From contig NZ_JABEPQ010000001.1 in assembly GCF_013041615.1 (NCBI RefSeq), positions 1,046,976 to 1,110,975 of the forward strand: a DNA stretch of 64,000 bases, in the 5' to 3' direction. Under the pieces are notes generated by a model. That model was given only the letters and a program-made list of their open reading frames with translations. It had not been told where the DNA came from and did not search any database. A program made the translations under genes and the position numbers. Position 1 is the stretch's first letter; every line of letters begins with the position of its first letter. Positions 59,327-64,000 of the stretch are shown in pieces. This stretch comes from Knoellia koreensis (GTDB lineage: Bacteria; Actinomycetota; Actinomycetes; Actinomycetales; Dermatophilaceae).

Positions 59327-60013
59327 ATGAGCTCACCGGACCCCGCGGCCACCCCCGAAAGCCTGCCCATCTCGACCCCGGAGGACCTGCGCCGCGTCGT
59401 CGACGCCGTCATGGCCGGGTTCGCCCAGGTGCCGGACAACGCGTGGGACCACGCGGCATACCGCCTCGACTGGGACTGTCGTGACACGGCGGCGCACCTC
59501 ATGGACGACTTCGCGTTCTACGCGCTCAACCTCGCGAGCCGGGTGCAGCACACCGACACCTACGCCCCGTTTCTCGAACCGCCGCCGTGGCGTCCGGGCA
59601 GCCCGCCGCAGAACTTCTGGCCCGACCCGGACCTCGGCACGGCCGGGATCGTCCGCGGCGTCGATGCGACTGGTGGGTTGCTCGTGGCCGTCACTGCCAC
59701 CGCTCCCCGAGGCCACCTCGGCTTCCACCCGCGCGGCAACGGGGACGCCTCCGGGTTCGCCGCGATGGGCATCGTCGAGGCCGCCGCCCACGCGTGGGAC
59801 GTGTTGATGGCACAGGGAATCGAGTTCCGCATCGACGACGACATCTGTGAGCGGGTGCTGGCGCGGCTCTTCCCCTGGTCGCGGGCGACTGACGACCCGT
59901 GGCAGGAGTTCCTGCGCGTCACGGGTCGCACCGAGGAGACGCGCGACCAGCCGTGGACGTGGGACTCCTCCGTCCGCGACACCTACTCCGTCGGAGCCCT
60001 CCGCCCGTCCTAG
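59327..60013 (+). CDS. Maleylpyruvate isomerase / DinB-like mycothiol-dependent fold protein
   Basis: A 228-residue protein of the four-helix DinB/MDMPI group. WDCRDTAAHLMDDFAFYALN near residue 49 carries a histidine of the metal-binding triad, and IVEAAAHAWDVLMAQG near 148 carries two more. Members use mycothiol or bind metal; the specific reaction cannot be inferred. TAGTCT seven bases before ATG 59327, without a Shine-Dalgarno, indicates a leaderless transcript. Confidence 0.75.
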   Translation: MSSPDPAATPESLPISTPEDLRRVVDAVMAGFAQVPDNAWDHAAYRLDWDCRDTAAHLMDDFAFYALNLASRVQHTDTYAPFLEPPPWRPGSPPQNFWPDPDLGTAGIVRGVDATGGLLVAVTATAPRGHLGFHPRGNGDASGFAAMGIVEAAAHAWDVLMAQGIEFRIDDDICERVLARLFPWSRATDDPWQEFLRVTGRTEETRDQPWTWDSSVRDTYSVGALRPS

Positions 60014-60052
60014 GTTTGGGGGCCAAAGGGTGCGTCATCGCGCACTTCTGCG

Positions 60053-60180
<128 letters not shown>

Positions 60181-60246
60181 GTATCGGGTGTCCCGGTGGG
60201 GACTGCGGAAGTTTACCCACGCCCCGCCCGCCCCACCAAATCGCGG

Positions 60247-60906
60247 TCAGGCGTGGGCGTTCCACGCCCCGATCTGCCAGCCGAGACGACCACGGACGAG
60301 CTCGGCCCAGTGGCAGTTGCCCATCGTCGCGAGCGTCTTCGTCGCCGCCAACGGGTCCAGCCCGAACAGCTCGGCCAGCGCCGCCCGCGACGACACCCCG
60401 TGCGCCACGATCACCACGCACTCGTCCTCGCCGATGCTGTCGAGCACCTCGCGCAACGCCTCACCCGCGCGCACCCCGACAGCCTTCAACGTCTCACCGT
60501 CGACGCCCCGCGCGATGTCCTCCTCGTCCATCTGGGCGAGCTCCGCGGCATACCTCTCACGCACCTGGGTGGTGTTCAGGCCCTGCCACTGGCCGACGTG
60601 GATCTCGCGCCACCGCTCGTCCAGCTCGACGTCGTCCACGCCGGCCGCGGCCGCGATCTCCCGCGCCGTCACGGCCGCGCGCGCCAGGTCCGAGGCGATG
60701 ACCCGCGAGGGACGGTATGCCGCGAGCGCGACACCCGCGGCCCGCGCCTGCTCCAGCCCGCGCTCCGAAAGCGGGGTGTCCAGCTGGCCCTGCCAGACGC
60801 CACCGGCGTTGTGCTCGGTCTCACCGTGGCGGACGATCACCACCCGCGGCCCGGACGGGCGCGCGGCAGGCGCCGACTGGACGGCGACGTCGGACTCGCC
60901 GCTCAC
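60247..60906 (-). CDS. Histidine phosphatase (phosphoglycerate mutase-like)
   Basis: A 219-residue histidine phosphatase. The catalytic motif VIVRHGETEHN lies near residue 27-37, with QLDTPLSERGLEQARAAG after it and the second histidine in VIVAHGVSSRAAL. Known actinobacterial members in this position act as glucosyl-3-phosphoglycerate phosphatase (GpgP), but acid phosphatase or broad activity is equally possible. GTG 60906 overlaps the rsfS stop (GTGA), so it ends the nadD-rsfS operon. Confidence 0.86.
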   Translation of the reverse strand: MSGESDVAVQSAPAARPSGPRVVIVRHGETEHNAGGVWQGQLDTPLSERGLEQARAAGVALAAYRPSRVIASDLARAAVTAREIAAAAGVDDVELDERWREIHVGQWQGLNTTQVRERYAAELAQMDEEDIARGVDGETLKAVGVRAGEALREVLDSIGEDECVVIVAHGVSSRAALAELFGLDPLAATKTLATMGNCHWAELVRGRLGWQIGAWNAHA

Positions 60907-61277
60907 GCCTCCCGCCGCTTCGGCACGCCCAGCTCGATCTCGGGGCAGTCCTTCCAGAGCCGCTCGAGCTCGTAGAACTCGCGCTCCTCGTCGTGCTGCA
61001 CGTGCACGACGATGTCGCCGAAGTCGAGCAGCACCCAACGTCCGTCGCGCTCCCCCTCACGGCGGATCGGCTTGGCGCCGGCCTCGCGCAGCTTGTCCTC
61101 GACCTCGTCGACGACGGAGGCGACTTGGCGCTCGCTGGCGGCGGACACGATGACGAAGACGTCGGTCAGTGCCAGCTGTTCGCTGACGTCGATCCCGACG
61201 ATGGTGGTGGCGAGCTTGTCGTCAGCGGCCTTGGCCGCGATGGTCGCGAGCTCGAGGGCACGTTCGGTGGCGGGCAC
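60903..61277 (-). CDS. rsfS: Ribosome silencing factor RsfS
   Basis: A 124-residue protein that binds ribosomal protein L14 and blocks subunit joining when nutrients are scarce. ALTDVFVIVSAASERQVASV and WVLLDFGDIVVHVQHDEERE, with EFYELERLW, are the conserved blocks. I choose GTG 61277 with TAGGAG four bases upstream rather than a longer frame. It follows nadD by seven bases, the usual arrangement. Confidence 0.94.
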   Translation of the reverse strand: MPATERALELATIAAKAADDKLATTIVGIDVSEQLALTDVFVIVSAASERQVASVVDEVEDKLREAGAKPIRREGERDGRWVLLDFGDIVVHVQHDEEREFYELERLWKDCPEIELGVPKRREA

Positions 61278-61284
61278 TGGTCTC

Positions 61285-61893
61285 CTACGTTCGCGCCGTG
61301 CCCGCGGGTCGCGGGTCACCGGCATACAGGCGGTACTTGTTGATGTACTGGACGACGCCGTCGGGCACGAGGTACCAGACGGGCTCGGAACGCTCCACGC
61401 GGGCGCGGCAGTCGGTGGAGCTGATCGCCATGGCCGGCACCTCCTGGAGCGTGACGCGGTCGGCGGGCAGTCCCGACTCCGACAACTCGTACCCCGGCCG
61501 GGTCACTCCGACGAAGTGCGCGAGCTCGAACAGCTCGTCGGCGTCCTTCCACGACAGGATCTGCGCCAGCGCGTCGGCGCCGGTGATGAAGAACAGCTCC
61601 GCGTCCGGGCGCTCTTGGCGCAGGTCGCGCAGGGTGTCGATCGTGTAGGTCGGGCCCGGCCGGTCGATGTCGACCCGGCTGACCGTGAACCGCGGGTTCG
61701 AGGCGGTCGCGATGACCGTCATGAGGTAGCGGTGCTCGGCCGGGCTGACCTCCTTGTCGGACTTCTGCCACGGCTGGCCCGTGGGCACGAAGACGACCTC
61801 GTCGAGGCCGAACCGGGTCTGCACCTCCGACGCGGCCACGAGGTGGCCATGGTGGATGGGGTCGAACGTCCCACCCATCACCCCGAGGCGCAT
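61285..61893 (-). CDS. nadD: Nicotinate-nucleotide adenylyltransferase NadD
   Basis: A 202-residue nucleotidyltransferase that makes deamido-NAD from nicotinate mononucleotide and [18 protein letters not shown] (residues 7-21) carries the T/HxGH motif, and [12 protein letters not shown] near residue 165 the ISxT/SxxR motif. ATG 61893 lies two bases after the stop of the small membrane protein gene; there is no room for a distant ribosome-binding site, so translation is likely coupled. Confidence 0.95.
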   Translation of the reverse strand: MRLGVMGGTFDPIHHGHLVAASEVQTRFGLDEVVFVPTGQPWQKSDKEVSPAEHRYLMTVIATASNPRFTVSRVDIDRPGPTYTIDTLRDLRQERPDAELFFITGADALAQILSWKDADELFELAHFVGVTRPGYELSESGLPADRVTLQEVPAMAISSTDCRARVERSEPVWYLVPDGVVQYINKYRLYAGDPRPAGTART

Positions 61894-61895
61894 GG

Positions 61896-62102
61896 TCAGT
61901 GCGAACCGCCCGTGGAGCCCTCGTCGTCGTGCGACAGGTGGACGCCGGCCTGCTTCTGCGCCACGCCGCGGAAGGCCCACAGGACCCCGAGCAGGACGAG
62001 GAAGCAGACCATCGCGAGCGCACCGAAGGCGTACGGGCTCATCGGCAGCTCGCGGGCGTTCTCCTCGGCGGCGGCGAAGACGTTGGACAGTGACGACGAC
62101 AT
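61896..62102 (-). CDS. Small single-pass membrane protein upstream of nadD
   Basis: A 68-residue protein with one membrane helix ([20 protein letters not shown]) and a short acidic, His-containing tail. Proteins of this form often precede nadD in Micrococcales, but I know of no function. TACGCT seven bases before ATG 62102 and the lack of a Shine-Dalgarno mark a leaderless start and the probable promoter of the nadD-rsfS-phosphatase operon. The region 14 residues upstream is open but unsupported. Confidence 0.75.
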   Translation of the reverse strand: MSSSLSNVFAAAEENARELPMSPYAFGALAMVCFLVLLGVLWAFRGVAQKQAGVHLSHDDEGSTGGSH

Positions 62103-62160
62103 GGGGGTCAGCGTACCCGCCCGGCCCCCCTCGTCCCCGCGGGACACCGGTCAAGCGTCG

Positions 62161-62227
62161 TTGTCCACCAATGTTGTGCACAGGGGTGTGCACAACCTGC
62201 GGCTTGTGCGCCATTTCGTGTGGACAA
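62161..62227. promoter_or_regulatory. Cluster of DnaA-box-like sequences
   Basis: TTGTCCACC (62161), TTGTGCACA (62174), TGTGCACAA (62187) and TGTGGACAA (62219, exact reverse of TTGTCCACA) lie within 67 bases. The middle two form a perfect 9-4-9 inverted repeat. Confidence 0.5.
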
Positions 62228-62397
62228 CGATGTGGGAAAACGGTGGACGAAAAAAGGTTGGCGAAACCTATTGCCGCACAACGGATCTGGGCATTAGAAA
62301 TCTCACACGCACTTCAGCAGGGAAGCCGCGAAGGGGAAACCCGGACCGGCAGCCAGGCCGAAGAGCAGGTCAACCGGATAACGGTGGACCGCCTCGA

Positions 62398-62868
62398 CCG
62401 GGTCTCCCGGACGAGGTCCCAGGACCTTCGGGTGCTGGGTCCGTGGGCGACGCCACGGAGGAACTCCGGACCCGCTGACCAGATCGCAACGACCCGAACG
62501 CGCCGGCTTGCCGGAGCGCCCGGGACGCCACCGTCGCAGTGGTCATGCTCCGGCTTGCCGGACGTGAGCGGTCGACCGGAGCAGGGACTTTGCCGCTCGT
62601 CGGCCCAGAATCTGCACCAACTCGTGGGACGTGCACCGCTTCGGCGAGGCACGACCCGCACCGTGAGCGGATCGACCACCTCGGTGGCCGGACCACTTAC
62701 ATCGCGAGGGACCGCAGCCACCTCGGTGGCAGCGCGAACTCGCACCCGTGAGGGACGGCAGGTCGCTTCGGCGGCCGGCCAGAACTCACACCGCGCAGGA
62801 CCGGTCCACCTCGGTGGACAGGACCTACGCACCGAGGGCCCCTCGAACTCATACTTCGAGGGGCCCTC
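62398..62868 (+). ncRNA. Candidate structured RNA: periodic array of tetraloop hairpins ending in a terminator
   Basis: In this gene-free stretch of about 830 bases, short perfect hairpins recur with centres near 62404, 62450, 62508, 62555, 62598, 62641, 62681, 62723, 62768, 62811 and 62851, mostly 40-47 bases apart. Stems differ but stay paired: CCGG-CTTG-CCGG (twice), CGC-TTCG-GCG (twice), CCAC-CTCG-GTGG (three times), GCCG-CTCGT-CGGC, CCGTGG-GCGACG-CCACGG. UUCG and CUUG are known stable tetraloops only when read from the plus strand. The last hairpin has 13-base arms (62834-62846, 62856-62868) followed by ACCTTTG, a terminator. A weak promoter TTGCCG-18-TAGAAA lies at 62271-62300. Linkers share GAACTC and GCACCG words. 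Expression and function are not known. Confidence 0.55.
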
Positions 62869-62934
62869 ACCTTTGTGCCCCGCGTGGGCCCGGATGCGCC
62901 GGCCGCGCAAGCCCCGCGCCGTACGCTGGACCCC

Positions 62935-63939
62935 ATGCCCGCCGAGATGCCCGTCGAGCTCAGCATCGTCATCCCCGTCTACAACGAGGAGGACGTCCTG
63001 CCCCTCCTGGCCGACCGGCTGCGCCCGGTCGCCGAGGGGCTCGACGCGGCATACGAGGTCATCACCGTCGACGACGGCTCCACCGACCTGTCCCCCGTCG
63101 TCCTGCAACGACTGCGCCGTGACTGGCCGCAGCTGCGGGTCGTGCGGCTGCGCGCCAACGCCGGCCACCAGGCGGCCATCTCGGCAGGGCTGGCTACCGC
63201 GCGCGGCGACTACGTCGTCACCCTCGACGCCGACCTGCAGGACCCGCCCGAGGTGATCGCGCCGATGCTCACCGCCGCCCGCGAGCAGGGGGTGGACGTC
63301 GTCTACGGCGTCCGCGGTGACCGCTCGACGGACACGGCGTTCAAACGGCTGAGCGCGCGGGCGTTCTACCGCGTCATCCGCACCCTGTCGGGCACGCACG
63401 CCCAGGTCGACGCCGGCGACTACCGGCTCATGTCGCGCGCGACGGTCGACGCCATCAACGCCCTGCCGGAGCAGCACCGGGTGCTGCGGTTCGTCGTGCC
63501 CGCACTGGGATTCCCGTCGGCCTCCGTGACGTACCGGCGCGACGAGCGGGCCGCGGGGACGTCCAAGTACCCACTCGCCAAGATGATCCGGCTGTCGCTC
63601 GACAGCGTCACCGGGTTCTCGACGGCGCCGCTGCGGTTCGCCACGTGGCTCGGGCTGCTCGGCGGTGTGGCGGCGTTCGGGCTGCTGCTCTACGCCCTCG
63701 TCGCGATGGCGCTCGGGCACACCCTGCCTGGCTGGACCTCGACCGTGGTGGCGGTCGCCGGCGTGGGCGCGGTGCAGCTGCTGTGTGTTGGGATCCTCGG
63801 CGAGTACGTCGGGCGCATGTACACGCACCTGCAGGCGCGGCCGACCTACTTCATCGCCTACGACTCCCTGACCGGCACCGGGCCGGGTGCCGTCAGCGGC
63901 GCGGACGAGCCTGCGCGAACAGAGTCACGCCGGGCATAG
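62935..63939 (+). CDS. Family 2 glycosyltransferase, DPM1/GtrB-like
   Basis: A 334-residue membrane glycosyltransferase. The GT-A domain has ELSIVIPVYNEEDVLPLLAD, the nucleotide-binding EVITVDDGSTDLS and the metal-binding DADLQDPPE near residue 98. Two C-terminal helices (FATWLGLLGGVAAFGLLLYA and VAVAGVGAVQLLCVGILGEY) anchor it. Such enzymes transfer a sugar from a nucleotide donor to a polyprenyl phosphate. ATG 62935 is preceded by TACGCT seven bases upstream, a leaderless start whose sequence is nearly the same as that of the gene at 62102. The 3' end overlaps a convergent gene by 47 bases. Confidence 0.92.
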   Translation: MPAEMPVELSIVIPVYNEEDVLPLLADRLRPVAEGLDAAYEVITVDDGSTDLSPVVLQRLRRDWPQLRVVRLRANAGHQAAISAGLATARGDYVVTLDADLQDPPEVIAPMLTAAREQGVDVVYGVRGDRSTDTAFKRLSARAFYRVIRTLSGTHAQVDAGDYRLMSRATVDAINALPEQHRVLRFVVPALGFPSASVTYRRDERAAGTSKYPLAKMIRLSLDSVTGFSTAPLRFATWLGLLGGVAAFGLLLYALVAMALGHTLPGWTSTVVAVAGVGAVQLLCVGILGEYVGRMYTHLQARPTYFIAYDSLTGTGPGAVSGADEPARTESRRA

Positions 63940-64000
63940 CCTTCACCGGCAGGTAGCGCTCCACCGTCACGATCGCCTTCAGGCCAGCGTTGACGATCGG
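63893..64000 (-). CDS. C-terminal end of a protein running off the window
   Basis: The minus strand has an open frame from the right edge to a TGA at 63893-63895. It encodes 35 residues: IVNAGLKAIVTVERYLPVKA then PGVTLFAQARPRR. The composition and pattern are those of a real C-terminal beta-strand region, possibly of a class I methyltransferase, but too little is present to name it. It overlaps the 3' end of the glycosyltransferase gene. Confidence 0.55.
   Translation of the reverse strand, partial: PIVNAGLKAIVTVERYLPVKAMPGVTLFAQARPRR

Noticed and set aside
62398-62868. Hairpin array as a CRISPR array
   Set aside because: The repeated hairpins are only 9-18 bases, change sequence while keeping pairing, and the linkers share words. 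CRISPR repeats are constant and spacers unique.

Overview
This 64 kb window comes from a high-GC actinobacterium. Codon use, NrdR-NrdJ, ANTAR signalling, a LysM gene divergent from lexA, DUF222 and DUF6318 proteins and many leaderless starts point to Micrococcales, most likely an Intrasporangiaceae relative; this is inferred from style, not from a database match. There is no rRNA or CRISPR array. Two tRNA genes are present, tRNA-Sec and tRNA-Ala(GGC).

Layout. 0-9 kb: a broken DUF222 gene, a TfoX-like gene, a secreted protein/DUF6318 lipoprotein pair, a frameshifted MMPL transporter and several surface or orphan genes, including a zinc-ribbon/transmembrane/metzincin fusion. 9-16.5 kb: an accessory stretch with a MazG-like gene, a nuclease-helicase, an HNH endonuclease, a second PD-(D/E)XK-like protein, a frameshifted ankyrin gene and a PH/SHOCT protein. 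16.5-21 kb: nrdJ and nrdR with paired NrdR boxes, then a GAF-ANTAR regulator. 22-28 kb: a sugar ABC operon (permease, binding protein, ATPase, permease, joined by 4-base overlaps) behind a secreted Asp-box beta-propeller protein. 28-33.5 kb: lipoprotein, membrane metallopeptidase, winged-helix protein, CHAP hydrolase. 33.5-41.7 kb: a selenocysteine locus: selB, selC and a three-gene formate dehydrogenase whose catalytic subunit is read through an in-frame TGA. 41.7-47 kb: LysM/lexA SOS pair, acetyltransferase, methyltransferase, sirtuin, patatin. 47-50 kb: a second copy of the secreted protein/DUF6318 pair, then a LysR regulator. 50-58 kb: comEC, comEA, plsY, degV, leuS; leuS has a Leu-Leu-Leu leader peptide and attenuator. 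58-64 kb: membrane proteins, one under a CsoR-like operator, tRNA-Ala, the nadD-rsfS-phosphatase operon, a remarkable intergenic array of tetraloop hairpins, and a glycosyltransferase.

Three things go beyond routine annotation. First, a 10-mer GTATGCCGCG (about 37 exact copies by eye, both orientations, in genes and between them) is far more frequent than composition predicts and has the density of a DNA uptake or chromosome-architecture sequence; the window also carries comEA/comEC. It is missing from the acquired-looking stretch 12.5-16.9 kb. Second, about ten short hairpins with stable tetraloops recur every ~43 bases between 62.4 and 62.9 kb, with compensating stem changes, ending in a strong terminator: a candidate structured RNA. 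Third, the leuS leader peptide with three consecutive leucine codons looks like classical attenuation of an aminoacyl-tRNA synthetase gene.
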